A stretch of DNA of 64,000 nucleotides from Mesohalobacter halotolerans (GTDB lineage Bacteria; Bacteroidota; Bacteroidia; Flavobacteriales; Flavobacteriaceae). The DNA is taken from contig NZ_SWMU01000001.1 of NCBI RefSeq assembly GCF_006120725.1, positions 806,001 to 870,000 of the forward strand. Direction: 5' to 3'. The position numbers and the translations under genes are program-made. The notes under the pieces are model-generated. The model did not search any database and was not told the origin of the DNA. It worked only from the letters and a program-made list of their open reading frames with translations. Below are positions 18,035 to 27,511 of this stretch, one piece after another (positions within the stretch are counted from its first letter, which is position 1; every line of letters begins with the position of its first letter).

Positions 18035-19507
18035 ATGGATTACCTCATCCTTAGCCTATATGCTTTTTGTTTATGTCTTGTGTTTCTTTATAGTTTGGCT
18101 CAACTCAATCTTTTGATAAATTATATTAAAGCCAATAGGAAAACACAGAGCGCACCAAAATTTGATTTTTCAGATGCAAACAACATTCCAATAGTCACCA
18201 TTCAGTTGCCTATCTATAATGAACTTTATGTTGTAGACCGATTGTTGGATAATATATCTCAAATCAAGTACCCAAAAGATAAACTAGAAATTCAGGTCTT
18301 AGATGACTCCGTCGATGAGTCTATTTATACTACAGCCAAAAAAATAAAACTCCTTGAAGATTTGGGTTTTGATATCAAACATATTAAAAGAGATCATAGA
18401 GAGGGATTTAAAGCAGGCGCTTTAAAAGCAGGATTAGAACAATCTAAAGGGGATTTTATAGCAGTTTTCGATTCTGATTTTATGCCAAAATCAGACTGGC
18501 TTTTAAAGACCTTGCCCTATTTTAAGGATAAAAAAATTGGTGTTGTACAAACGCGTTGGGGACACATCAATAGAGATTACTCGCTTCTTACAAAGATTCA
18601 AGCCTTTGCTCTTGATTTTCACTTTGTCTTAGAACAGGTAGGTAGAAATTTTGGAAAACACTTTATTAACTTCAATGGTACTGCTGGTATTTGGAGGAAG
18701 CAATGTATCATTGATGCTGGTAACTGGCAAGGCGATACCCTTACAGAAGATTTGGACTTGAGTTATAGAGCTCAACTCAAAAACTGGCAATTCAAATACC
18801 TTGAAGAAGTTGAAACACCAGCAGAATTGCCCGTAATTATGAGTGCTGCCAGATCTCAGCAGTTTAGATGGAATAAGGGCGCTGCAGAAAATTTTAAAAA
18901 ATTCAGTTGGCGATTGCTTAGGGACTCTTCAATATCTAAAGGGACAAAATTTCATAGTTTTTTTCATTTATTAAATAGTAGTATGTTTGTTATTGTACTT
19001 GCTATTTCCCTATTAAGCGTGCCTGTCCTTTATATCAAGAGCGCACATCCTGAATTATCATGGTTGTTTAATAGTCTTGCGTTTTTTGCGATTAGTACGA
19101 TTATTTTTTTCTTTTGTTATTGGCAGTCCTATACCAGAATTCATGGTGGTGGGTTAAAAAATTGGTTTAAATTTATTGGGATGTTTTTTACTTTTTTCTC
19201 TGTAGCCATGGGGTTTTCTGTTCATAATACTATTGCTGTTATGGAAGGTCATCTGGGTAAAAAGTCTAGCTTTATCAGAACACCAAAGTTTAATATCAAA
19301 AAAGTAAAAGATACTTGGAAAAATAATATTTATATTAACAAAAGAATACCCTTAAGTGTAGTGATAGAAATTATTTTATTTATCTACTTTGGTTTTGCTG
19401 TTTTTAGCGCCTTTTACACCCACGATTTTGGTTTAATTATCTTTCATTTGATGTTATTCTTTGGGTTTGGCTTTGTAGCATTCAAGTCTTTAAACACAAA
19501 TTCATAA
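18035..19507 (+). CDS. Membrane glycosyltransferase family 2 (cellulose-synthase-like)
   Basis: A 490-residue processive-type GT2. An N-terminal membrane helix (about 3-30) precedes the catalytic domain, with the first aspartates in VLDDSVDES (Asp90, Asp91), the metal-binding DSD (146-148), the catalytic-base region LTEDLDLSYR (about 236-245) and QQFRW (275-279). The last pattern marks GT2 enzymes of the cellulose/hyaluronan synthase type. Four to five membrane helices follow (about 315-490). No PilZ domain is present. It probably polymerises or adds sugars at the inner membrane for the local exopolysaccharide. A CsbB/glucosylceramide-synthase-like role is possible. Confidence 0.88.
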   Translation: MDYLILSLYAFCLCLVFLYSLAQLNLLINYIKANRKTQSAPKFDFSDANNIPIVTIQLPIYNELYVVDRLLDNISQIKYPKDKLEIQVLDDSVDESIYTTAKKIKLLEDLGFDIKHIKRDHREGFKAGALKAGLEQSKGDFIAVFDSDFMPKSDWLLKTLPYFKDKKIGVVQTRWGHINRDYSLLTKIQAFALDFHFVLEQVGRNFGKHFINFNGTAGIWRKQCIIDAGNWQGDTLTEDLDLSYRAQLKNWQFKYLEEVETPAELPVIMSAARSQQFRWNKGAAENFKKFSWRLLRDSSISKGTKFHSFFHLLNSSMFVIVLAISLLSVPVLYIKSAHPELSWLFNSLAFFAISTIIFFFCYWQSYTRIHGGGLKNWFKFIGMFFTFFSVAMGFSVHNTIAVMEGHLGKKSSFIRTPKFNIKKVKDTWKNNIYINKRIPLSVVIEIILFIYFGFAVFSAFYTHDFGLIIFHLMLFFGFGFVAFKSLNTNS

Positions 19508-19515
19508 GTTAACTT

Positions 19516-20901
19516 ATGAAACCTGTCTTAATTTTTTTAAAACCCCTTCCTTACAAAACTTCCATTTTTGTATCTGTTTTAGGTGTTTTGGTTTATGGTA
19601 TAATTGCCTTTTTTACTTCTAGAACAGAGTTTACTCAACTTATACTATTAACTGCAATCTCTTTTATCATAACTTACATTATTATTGAAAAAAGTGAATT
19701 GAATTTTAATCAATTATGTGTATTATCTCTTTTATATAGATTGGTTTTTCTAGTTTCTATTCCAAATCTTTCTCAGGATTTTTTTAGGTTTTTTTGGGAT
19801 GGTCAACTCGTACTTCAAGGTCTAAGCCCTTATGCTGAAAATGTAAATTATTTTTTTAACAACGGTTTAGAATATAAGATTGATCAAGCTGAGATATTGC
19901 GTCAGGGTATGGGAAAATTAAATGCGGGCAATTATTCCAATTACCCAGCTTTTAGCCAATATATTTACGCTGTTTGTGCTTGGTTTGCAAAAGGTTCGGT
20001 ATTGAGCTTTGTCATATCACTCAGGCTAATTTTAATTTGCTTTGATCTTCTGTTTATAGTGTTTGCAAAAAAGCTTTTGGTTCATTTTAAACAGAATCCT
20101 AAAAAATTATTTTGGTATGTTCTTAATCCTCTTTGTATTTTAGAATTAACAGGAAATCTTCACCTTGAAGGTGTTATGATAGCCTTTTTTGTGATTGCTT
20201 TTTATTTACTGATAACACAAAAGCATGTTTTAAGCGCATTATTTTTAAGCTTATCTATATCTACCAAATTGCTAAGTTTGATATTTCTTCCTCTTGTGTT
20301 TAAGTACCATACAAATAAATTTAATTTTTTAAATGCTTCAAAAAGAATGATATACTATAGCTTTTGGGTAATTCTATTATTAGGTATTCAATTTGTTTTC
20401 TTTTACGATGACCGTTTTTTTAACAACTTTTCAGAAAGTATTGCATTGTGGTTTGGAAAGTTTGAATTTAATGCTAGTATTTTTTATGTCATTAAGTGGA
20501 TTGGGTATCAAATTTCAGGTTGGAATATTATTCAAACTTATGCTTTATTCATGCCTTTTCTAACTGTAATAAGTTTTGTGATTATTATTATAAAAAGCAA
20601 AGCAAAATTGATTAATCTACTCGAAAATCTCATGTGGATGTTTATGATTTATTATTTGCTATCCACTACCGTGCATCCTTGGTATATATTGTTTCCATTG
20701 GCTTTAAGTGTTTTTACCCCATTTAAAGCTGTATATCTTTGGTCTTTTTTGATTTTTTTGAGTTATTTTGCTTACAACACCAATGTAGTTGTAGAGCCTG
20801 CTTGGGTTTTGATTATAGAATATGGTATACTTATAATTTATATATGCTATGAATTAAAGCGTAAATTTTATTCAAGCCGTATTCGTAAAATTTTAAGTTA
20901 G
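19516..20901 (+). CDS. Polytopic mannosyltransferase-like glycosyltransferase (GT-C fold)
   Basis: A 461-residue integral membrane protein with about 11 helices. An early periplasmic loop has LSQDFFRFFWDGQLVLQG (about residues 85-102). The Asp88 and RFxWDG pattern resembles GT-C enzymes that use lipid-linked sugars, such as GPI mannosyltransferase-like and GT87 proteins. A later HLEGVMIAFFVIAFYLL segment also fits. It starts 8 bp after the GT2 stop, so the two are co-transcribed. Donor and acceptor cannot be read from the sequence. It converges with dnaE, 27 bp apart. Confidence 0.75.
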   Translation: MKPVLIFLKPLPYKTSIFVSVLGVLVYGIIAFFTSRTEFTQLILLTAISFIITYIIIEKSELNFNQLCVLSLLYRLVFLVSIPNLSQDFFRFFWDGQLVLQGLSPYAENVNYFFNNGLEYKIDQAEILRQGMGKLNAGNYSNYPAFSQYIYAVCAWFAKGSVLSFVISLRLILICFDLLFIVFAKKLLVHFKQNPKKLFWYVLNPLCILELTGNLHLEGVMIAFFVIAFYLLITQKHVLSALFLSLSISTKLLSLIFLPLVFKYHTNKFNFLNASKRMIYYSFWVILLLGIQFVFFYDDRFFNNFSESIALWFGKFEFNASIFYVIKWIGYQISGWNIIQTYALFMPFLTVISFVIIIIKSKAKLINLLENLMWMFMIYYLLSTTVHPWYILFPLALSVFTPFKAVYLWSFLIFLSYFAYNTNVVVEPAWVLIIEYGILIIYICYELKRKFYSSRIRKILS

Positions 20902-20928
20902 GCTAATTGTTTTAAATATATACAGGGT

Positions 20929-23900
20929 TTAATTCAATTTGTATCTCAATTTATATTGATTTATTTCTTCAAGCAGTTCACCTGTAATTTCTACTTTTTT
21001 TGTCTTGCTGTGCGTATTGAGTTTGAGTTTTTCCGTCTTATCAAAAAGCACTACATCAACGATTTTATCACCTTTATATTTATTACAAATTTTAGATAAA
21101 TTTTCGACAGTTTCCTCATCAATTTGGTTGATGTCCAATTGCAATTGTATTTTTTTTGAAAATGATGAAATCACATCTTGCAATTGCTTAAACGATAAAT
21201 ACTGGGTCCTGATTCGACCTGGTTCTCCGGTCTCACGATTGATGTATTGCGTAGGTTTTACTTTTAAATGAACAAAGTGATCGGGAATAAGATAATGCCG
21301 GTTTTTGAGATAATCCTCACCAAATATCCAAAACTCATGACTGTCCTTGTAATCTTCAAGCACAAACGTTGCAAAGCCTTTACCATTTTTGCTGACACGA
21401 TGATTGACATCAGTAATAACCCCTGCAATTTTCATCTCTTTGTTGATGTAATCTTCCAGATGAGAAAATGCAGTGAGATCGGTATTACAATAATGTTTCA
21501 ACTCCAGTTTAAAATCATCCAGTGGGTGCGCTGAAAGGAATAGCCCTACAACTTCTTTTTCGGCTTTTAATGTTTTCATGTTATGCCAGGGTTCACATGG
21601 AGGCACTTCCGGCTCAGGGATTTGAACTTCGCTAGCATCACCAAACAAACTAACTTGAGCTGAGTTTTTGTTTTCTTGGTAACGCGAAGCGTATTTAATG
21701 ACTTTTTCAATAAATGTTTGTTCAGAATCATCGGTTTGGTGAAAAAATTGAGCCCGATGTTCATTGCCTAGATTATCAAAAGCACCAGCGTAAGCTAAAC
21801 TTTCAAAGGCTTTTTTGTTGGCTGCCCGAAGATCGATACGGGTAGCCAAATCAAAGATGGATTGGTATTCTCCATCTTCTTTTCGATTGTCTACAATCGT
21901 TTTTACCGCATTACGCCCTACACCTTTTATTGCACCCATTCCAAAACGTATGGCATTATCTTTATTGACTGAAAATTTATAATACGATTCGTTGACATCA
22001 GGGCCTAAAACCGGAACACCCATACGACGGCATTCTTCCATAAAAAAGGTCACTTTTTTAATATCGCTCATATTATTAGACAATACCGCAGCCATATATT
22101 CTGCTGGATAGTGTGCTTTAAGATAGGCAGTCTGATAGGCAACAAATGCGTAGCAAGTGGAGTGGGATTTATTAAACGCGTAGCTTGCAAATGCCTCCCA
22201 GTCCTTCCATATTTTTTCTAATTTATCTTCTTCAAAGCCTTTAGATTTAGCTTGATTGATAAATTGAGGCTTCAATTTTGCCAGGACATCTTTTTTCTTT
22301 TTCCCCATGGCTTTTCGCAAAATATCAGCTTCACCTTTAGTGAAATCTGCCAATTTTTGAGACAGCAGCATCACCTGCTCCTGATATACTGTGATTCCGT
22401 AAGTCTCTTCCAAAATTTCCTGCATCTCCGGCAAATCATAGGTAATTTCTTCATCACCGTGTTTTCGCTTAATAAAACTCGGGATATATTCCATCGGTCC
22501 AGGCCTGTACAATGCATTCATCGCAATGAGATCCTCAAACACGGTTGGCTTCAGGTCTTTCATATGCTTTTGCATACCAGGGGATTCGTATTGAAAAATA
22601 CCAACCGTTTCACCGCGTTGAAAAAGCTCATAGGTTTTCTCATCGTCCAGTGGGAAGCCCTCAGGGTCTAGATCTTTTCCATGCTTTGCTTTGACAATTT
22701 TGACCGTATCCTTAATCAGGGTTAAAGTTTTAAGCCCTAAGAAGTCCATTTTTAGCAAGCCAGCAGATTCTACCACATTATTGTCAAATTGAGTGACGTA
22801 CAAATCAGAATCCTTAGCGGTTGCTACGGGTACAAATTTAGTGATGTCGTCTGGTGTGATGATTACACCGCAAGCATGAATCCCTGTGTTTCTCACTGAG
22901 CCCTCAATAATTCTGGCTTGGTTTATGGTTTCTGCTTGTTCATCCTGATTTTCGCTTAGTTGAAGCAGCTGCATGATTTTATCGATGTCTTCGCTTCTGA
23001 ACTTGCTTTTGAGCTCTTTTTCGTCTTTTCCGAAAATTTTTGACAATTTGGTCATGTCAGGAACCAACTTCGCAATTCTATCGGCTTCATACAGTGGCAG
23101 GTCAAGCACTCGAGCGGTGTCTCTGATTGCAGATTTTGCAGCCATGGTACCATAGGTAATGATTTGTGCAACTTGATTTTCACCGTATTTTTCAATCACA
23201 TAATCCATAACTTTACTACGGCCTTCATCGTCAAAATCGATATCTATATCTGGCATACTCACACGCTCCGGGTTTAAAAACCGCTCAAAAAGTAAATCGT
23301 ATTTAATGGGATCGATGTTGGTGATTTTTAAACAGTATGCCACTGCACTTCCAGCTGCTGAACCGCGTCCCGGCCCCACGGAAACACCCATATTCCTGGC
23401 CTCTCGTATGAGGTCTTCGACGATAAGAAAGTAGCCCGGATAACCGGTGTTGGCAATGACGGAGAGTTCAAAATCTAAGCGTTCCCGGATGTCTTCGGTG
23501 AGTTCACCGTAACGTTCTTTAGCGCCTAAATATGTAATGTGTTTTAAGTAGGCATTTTCACCACGTTTTCCTCCATCGTCTTCGTCTTTATCATCTTTAA
23601 ACTCTTCCGGAATTTCAAAAGCAGGCAGCAATACGTCTCTGGCTAAATCGTAAAACTCGACCTTTTCAGCAATTTCCTTGGTATTCAATACGGCTTCAGG
23701 ATAATCTTTAAAGAGATGTTTCATCTCTTGAGCAGATTTGAAGAAATATTCATCATTGGGCAATCCATAGCGGTAACCTCGACCTCGGCCAATAGGAGTG
23801 GTTTGTTTTTCGCCATCCTTTACACAGAGCAGGACATCGTGTGCATTTGCATCGTCTTGATTTTCATAATAGACGTTGTTGGTCGCTACGAGTTTAACGT

Positions 23901-25284
23901 CATGTTTTTGAGCTAACTTTACCAAACTCTGGTTAGCACGATCTTCATCCTCTTGTTGATGTCTATTGAGCTCAATGTAGAAATCATCCTGAAATTGACT
24001 TTTCCACCAGATAAGTGACTCTTCTGCCTGATTTTCGCCAACATTTAAAAGTTTGGATGGTATTTCTCCGTATAAATTTCCCGATAAAACGATAATATCA
24101 TCTTTGTATTGTTCGATAATCTTCTTGTCGATTCTCGGCACATAATAAAACCCTTTTGTAAAAGCTATCGAAGACATTTTGGCCAGGTTGTGGTAGCCAT
24201 TTTTATTTTTGGCCAGCATGACGATTTGGTAACCGTTGTCTTTATGACTTTTATCTAAATGGTCTTCACACACAAAAAATTCGCAGCCTATAATGGGCTT
24301 AATGGTTTGTTCAGCTTGATCTTTAGATAGGCTTTGATTGTATGCCTTTGCTGCGTTTACAAAATGAAAAGCCCCCATCATGTTGGCATGATCGGTGAGA
24401 GCAACAGCAGGCATGTTATTTTTTGAGGCCACTTCAATTAAATCTTGAACCGATAATGTAGATTGAAGAATTGAAAACTGGCTATGGTTGTGTAAGTGTA
24501 CAAAAGTTTCTTCAGAAAGATGTTCTAGATTTTGATTTAATTCTTGTTGAGTGGGTTTTTTTGTTTGATCAGGTTGATGTTGGTCTGCTAGTGCTTTTGA
24601 AGCTTTTTTAAGATTAGTATGTTTTATTCCGATAAGGCCAAAAGGCTCTAGATTTTTACTTTGAAATTCAGTAATATAGCCCGGTTCTGCCTTGAGTTCA
24701 TCTTCAGTGAAATGTGCTTTTCTCAATAATTCTAAAAAACATCGGGTGGTAGCTTCAACATCGGCAGTGGCATTATGAGCTTCTTTAAAAGATTCATTAA
24801 ATAAAAATTCGTGCAATTCAGTTAATGTGGGCAACTTGAATTTGCCTCCGCGTCCGCCTGGGATTTGACAGAGCTTAGCTGTTTTTTCAGTACAAGTATC
24901 TAATATAGGCATGTTTGTCAATGGGCTTTCAACTTGTGAGCGATAAAACTCAGCACCCATGATGTTGATGTCAAAATCTACATTTTGTCCAACTACAAAT
25001 TTGGCCTCGTTTAAAGCTTTATTGAAAACTTTTAAGACCTCACTCAACGGTTGACCTTCTTTTTGTGCTAGAGCTGTAGAGATACCGTGAATTTTTTCTG
25101 AATCGAAAGGGATATCAAAGCCCTCAGGTTGAATTAAAAAATCTTGATGATCTACAAGTTCACCCCATTTATTATGAACTTGCCAGGCAATTTGAACCGC
25201 TCTAGGCCAATTGTCAACATCAGAAATTGGAGCATTGTAGCGTTTGGGTAAGCCAGTAGTTTCTGTATCAAAAATGATGTACAT
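20929..25284 (-). CDS. dnaE: DNA polymerase III alpha subunit with fused N-terminal DnaQ-like exonuclease
   Basis: The replicative polymerase, 1451 residues against about 1160 for E. coli DnaE. The first 185 residues are a DEDDh exonuclease: FDTETTG (Asp6, Glu8), NVDFD (about 101-105) and HNATADVEATT (His170, Asp175). A Lys/Gln-rich linker leads to a PHP domain starting HLHNHSQFS (263-271). The polymerase core follows: VGPGRGSAAGSAVAY and the catalytic PDIDIDFDDEGR. The order is completed by a helix-hairpin-helix region and an OB-fold (MKIAGVITDVNHRVSKNG). Such proofreading fusions are known in Bacteroidota. The gene appears monocistronic. Some stretches look less AT-rich than neighbouring genes by eye. 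Confidence 0.95.
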   Translation of the reverse strand: MYIIFDTETTGLPKRYNAPISDVDNWPRAVQIAWQVHNKWGELVDHQDFLIQPEGFDIPFDSEKIHGISTALAQKEGQPLSEVLKVFNKALNEAKFVVGQNVDFDINIMGAEFYRSQVESPLTNMPILDTCTEKTAKLCQIPGGRGGKFKLPTLTELHEFLFNESFKEAHNATADVEATTRCFLELLRKAHFTEDELKAEPGYITEFQSKNLEPFGLIGIKHTNLKKASKALADQHQPDQTKKPTQQELNQNLEHLSEETFVHLHNHSQFSILQSTLSVQDLIEVASKNNMPAVALTDHANMMGAFHFVNAAKAYNQSLSKDQAEQTIKPIIGCEFFVCEDHLDKSHKDNGYQIVMLAKNKNGYHNLAKMSSIAFTKGFYYVPRIDKKIIEQYKDDIIVLSGNLYGEIPSKLLNVGENQAEESLIWWKSQFQDDFYIELNRHQQEDEDRANQSLVKLAQKHDVKLVATNNVYYENQDDANAHDVLLCVKDGEKQTTPIGRGRGYRYGLPNDEYFFKSAQEMKHLFKDYPEAVLNTKEIAEKVEFYDLARDVLLPAFEIPEEFKDDKDEDDGGKRGENAYLKHITYLGAKERYGELTEDIRERLDFELSVIANTGYPGYFLIVEDLIREARNMGVSVGPGRGSAAGSAVAYCLKITNIDPIKYDLLFERFLNPERVSMPDIDIDFDDEGRSKVMDYVIEKYGENQVAQIITYGTMAAKSAIRDTARVLDLPLYEADRIAKLVPDMTKLSKIFGKDEKELKSKFRSEDIDKIMQLLQLSENQDEQAETINQARIIEGSVRNTGIHACGVIITPDDITKFVPVATAKDSDLYVTQFDNNVVESAGLLKMDFLGLKTLTLIKDTVKIVKAKHGKDLDPEGFPLDDEKTYELFQRGETVGIFQYESPGMQKHMKDLKPTVFEDLIAMNALYRPGPMEYIPSFIKRKHGDEEITYDLPEMQEILEETYGITVYQEQVMLLSQKLADFTKGEADILRKAMGKKKKDVLAKLKPQFINQAKSKGFEEDKLEKIWKDWEAFASYAFNKSHSTCYAFVAYQTAYLKAHYPAEYMAAVLSNNMSDIKKVTFFMEECRRMGVPVLGPDVNESYYKFSVNKDNAIRFGMGAIKGVGRNAVKTIVDNRKEDGEYQSIFDLATRIDLRAANKKAFESLAYAGAFDNLGNEHRAQFFHQTDDSEQTFIEKVIKYASRYQENKNSAQVSLFGDASEVQIPEPEVPPCEPWHNMKTLKAEKEVVGLFLSAHPLDDFKLELKHYCNTDLTAFSHLEDYINKEMKIAGVITDVNHRVSKNGKGFATFVLEDYKDSHEFWIFGEDYLKNRHYLIPDHFVHLKVKPTQYINRETGEPGRIRTQYLSFKQLQDVISSFSKKIQLQLDINQIDEETVENLSKICNKYKGDKIVDVVLFDKTEKLKLNTHSKTKKVEITGELLEEINQYKLRYKLN

Positions 25285-25482
25285 AAGTCGCTGAAGTTTG
25301 AGGTAAATTTATAAAATACAATCCAATATATCACTTTTGTATTTTTAAAATATTATGGATTATCACAATATCTTTTGAAAATATAATAACTGACTTTTGT
25401 CAAGTGTTTGATAAAAATTAGCTCTTCTTATACTTAATCTCAAACTTTTATTTTAATATTGCGTAAACAAAATCAATTAATT

Positions 25483-25974
25483 ATGAAAAAACTAATTTTA
25501 GTTATCGGAATTGCATTAGTAGGTTTTTCTGTTAATGCGCAAAATTTTAACGTCGGTGTTAGTGGAGGTATTCCTACAGGAGACAACAGCGATTTTTATT
25601 CTTTTGGGATCATTTTAGATGCAAATTATTTGTACGATGTTTCAGAAGAGTTTAGTGTTGGAGCAACAACTGGGTTTATTTATTCTTTATTAGATTCAGA
25701 CTTTGAAGGTGATGACGCAGGTTTTCTGCCCATAGCAGCAGCAGCACGCTACTCAATTTCTGAAGAATTTGTTCTTGGAGCAGATTTGGGTTACGCATTA
25801 GGAGTAACACCATCTGAACTAGATGGTGGGTTTTATTATGCACCAAAACTTCAATATTATTTCACTGAAACCATCAGTGGTGTTGTATCTTATAGAGGTA
25901 TAAGTGTAGACTCTGATGCTGGTGGAAGCGCAAGTTTTGACCATATTACATTTGGTGTTGAATTTAAATTATAA
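25483..25974 (+). CDS. Small outer-membrane beta-barrel protein, 163 aa
   Basis: A signal peptide (MKKLILVIGIALVGFSVNAQ, cut after about residue 20) is followed by Gly-rich amphipathic beta strands (NFNVGVSGGIPTGDN, YSISEEFVLGADLGYALGV). It ends with an aromatic/Leu strand (FGVEFKL), as expected for an 8-stranded OmpW/OmpX-like barrel. I chose the ATG at 25483; an in-frame TTG at 25459 would place eight polar residues before the signal peptide. Function is unknown. A terminator follows. It is probably a paralogue of the next gene, with which it shares the SFSVNAQ signal end. Confidence 0.8.
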   Translation: MKKLILVIGIALVGFSVNAQNFNVGVSGGIPTGDNSDFYSFGIILDANYLYDVSEEFSVGATTGFIYSLLDSDFEGDDAGFLPIAAAARYSISEEFVLGADLGYALGVTPSELDGGFYYAPKLQYYFTETISGVVSYRGISVDSDAGGSASFDHITFGVEFKL

Positions 25975-25996
25975 CACCTAAATTTATTAAATCTTA

Positions 25997-26029
25997 AAAC
26001 CAGTCTAAACTAATTGGGCTGGTTTTTTT
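25997..26029 (+). terminator. Rho-independent terminator
   Basis: AAACCAG (25997-26003) pairs with CTGGTTT (26019-26025), followed by a T run. It ends the first beta-barrel gene. Confidence 0.75.
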
Positions 26030-26109
26030 ATTTGCGTGATTTTCCGCAAAATTTATTTCAACATCTATAAAAGTTTATATTAATTTAATAATTACATTCA
26101 ATAATAGTT

Positions 26110-26117
26110 TACTTTTG
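26110..26117 (+). promoter_or_regulatory. -7 promoter element for the second barrel gene
   Basis: TACTTTTG matches TAnnTTTG, 23 bp before the ATG at 26141 and downstream of the preceding terminator. The gene is therefore probably its own transcription unit. Confidence 0.5.
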
Positions 26118-26140
26118 TTCAAACAAAAAAAATTAATCTT

Positions 26141-26674
26141 ATGAAAAAATTTCTATTTATTACTTTAATCACATTTGCTAGTTTTTCTGTTAATGCGCAA
26201 GAGGAGTCAAGTGCTTTATCAGAGGGTAGTTGGTTAGTTGAGGCTAACACCGGTTTTGGTGGTGGTGATTTGGGAAACCCAGCTAATACAAGTTTTAGCT
26301 TACTATCGATTGATGGGACTACACTATGGTCTGTAGGGGCTGAAGGAGGTTATTTTGTTATAGACAATTTAGCGGTTAAACTTGGCTTAGGTTACAACGA
26401 CTTTGATGGAGCTTCATCATTTTCTTACAAAGTAGGTGCAAAATACTACATTGCCTCTCAGTTTCCTGTACAACTGGATCTGGTTGGAGCATCAGGAGAT
26501 GATGTTTTTGGTGATGAAACCCCACTTTGGTTAGGATTACAAGGGGGTTACGCATGGTTTGTTGCTGATAATATATCTATAGAGCCTGGATTAAGATATG
26601 GGCTTTCGTTAAACGAAGACTTTACTGACGAAGGAATATTAGAATTTAATATTGGATTTGCGTTACACTTTTAG
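26141..26674 (+). CDS. Small outer-membrane beta-barrel protein, 177 aa
   Basis: A signal peptide (MKKFLFITLITFASFSVNAQ) and a mature barrel of alternating hydrophobic strands: LSIDGTTLWSVGAEGGYFVI, AVKLGLGYNDF, FNIGFALHF at the C-terminus with terminal Phe, the usual BAM signal. The protein resembles OmpW/porin-like small barrels of unknown substrate. It has its own promoter element and a strong terminator. It is similar in layout and signal sequence to the gene 166 bp upstream, suggesting an old tandem duplication. Confidence 0.82.
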   Translation: MKKFLFITLITFASFSVNAQEESSALSEGSWLVEANTGFGGGDLGNPANTSFSLLSIDGTTLWSVGAEGGYFVIDNLAVKLGLGYNDFDGASSFSYKVGAKYYIASQFPVQLDLVGASGDDVFGDETPLWLGLQGGYAWFVADNISIEPGLRYGLSLNEDFTDEGILEFNIGFALHF

Positions 26675-26708
26675 TCATTAATTAAAAATTCTTCTTCCTC
26701 TTAATATT

Positions 26709-26742
26709 AACCAGCTATTCTAGTATAATAGCTGGTTTTTTT
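26709..26742 (+). terminator. Rho-independent terminator
   Basis: A perfect 10-bp stem, AACCAGCTAT (26709-26718) with ATAGCTGGTT (26728-26737), then a run of T. It terminates the second barrel gene. Confidence 0.85.
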
Positions 26743-26785
26743 GTTTTTATCTTTTAAGAAGTGGATTTTGACTATTTTTATTGGC

Positions 26786-26850
26786 TTAGGGATTGAGGCG
26801 TGACGACTGCCGAAAGCCCGACTCCCGCAACTGCGGGAGAAAACCCCTAA
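26786..26850. repeat. Palindromic intergenic element, copy 1
   Basis: The element starts TTAGGG (26786-26791) and ends CCCTAA (26845-26850), a terminal inverted repeat. Inside is a GC-rich hairpin CTCCCGCA (26822-26829) / TGCGGGAG (26832-26839) with a 2-nt loop. It stands out from AT-rich surroundings. A related element with the same TTAGGGATT start and the same palindrome arms lies near 60.65 kb. Its right end overlaps the stop codon of the DUF456 gene. Confidence 0.6.
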
Positions 26851-27353
26851 AATATCATATTCCAATGTTCTATAATTTTGTATATGAATAAGCCTAAATA
26901 AATAAAACTCACCAAGGCTTTCATAAACGTTGAGGCCAAAAACCCAACAAAAGACCCAATCGCAGACCTAAACGCATGTTTTGAATTGCTTTTCGAGTTG
27001 AATAAAATTTCACCCAAAAAAGCTCCTATAAAAGGGCCGATAAGAAAACCTAAAGGTGGAAAAAATAAACCTACGATCAACCCAACAGTTGAACCGATAG
27101 CTCCTGAGCGACTTCCTCCCAGGTAGCGGGTTCCTAAAATGGGAATAATGTAATCCATGGCAAAAATCAAGGCCGCTATAAATAGCGTAATGCCTAAAAA
27201 TGTGTAATTAAAAGGAATTTCTGGAATACAATAAAGACAAAGAATACCTAGCCAGCTGATAGGTGGGCCGGGTAAAACAGGAAGAAAACTTCCTATAATT
27301 CCAACAAAACATAAGATAAGCCCTAAGGTGATAAACAAAATATCTACAAGCAT
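26847..27353 (-). CDS. DUF456 family membrane protein
   Basis: A 168-residue inner-membrane protein with about five helices. It has the DUF456 pattern: GIIGSFLPVLPGPPISWLGI (about residues 19-38), then DYIIPILGTRYLGGSRSGAIGSTVGLIVG (split by two glycine-rich helices) and PLGFLIGPFIGAFLGE. The glycine-zipper-like helices suggest a packed bundle. Function is unknown. The gene is monocistronic and converges with the barrel genes. Its stop codon lies inside the end of a repeat element. Confidence 0.85.
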   Translation of the reverse strand: MLVDILFITLGLILCFVGIIGSFLPVLPGPPISWLGILCLYCIPEIPFNYTFLGITLFIAALIFAMDYIIPILGTRYLGGSRSGAIGSTVGLIVGLFFPPLGFLIGPFIGAFLGEILFNSKSNSKHAFRSAIGSFVGFLASTFMKALVSFIYLGLFIYKIIEHWNMIF

Positions 27354-27469
27354 ATGTTCTCTTATATCTCAATTAAATATGAGAAAATGAAAATTTTATA
27401 AATACAAGTTTAATTAATTTCAGAATATCATAAGTATATTAAAACCGTATTTTTTCAAAACATTTCTGT

Positions 27470-27477
27470 TATTTTTG
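27470..27477 (+). promoter_or_regulatory. -7 promoter element for trhO
   Basis: TATTTTTG matches TAnnTTTG, 34 bp before the trhO ATG at 27512, in the divergent gap with the DUF456 gene. Confidence 0.45.
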
Positions 27478-27511
27478 CAACACTTTTCTTTTAACTTTAA
27501 ATTGGTATAGC

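Noticed and set aside
25459-25483. TTG start for the first barrel protein
   Set aside because: It would put eight polar residues before a good signal peptide; the ATG at 25483 is better.
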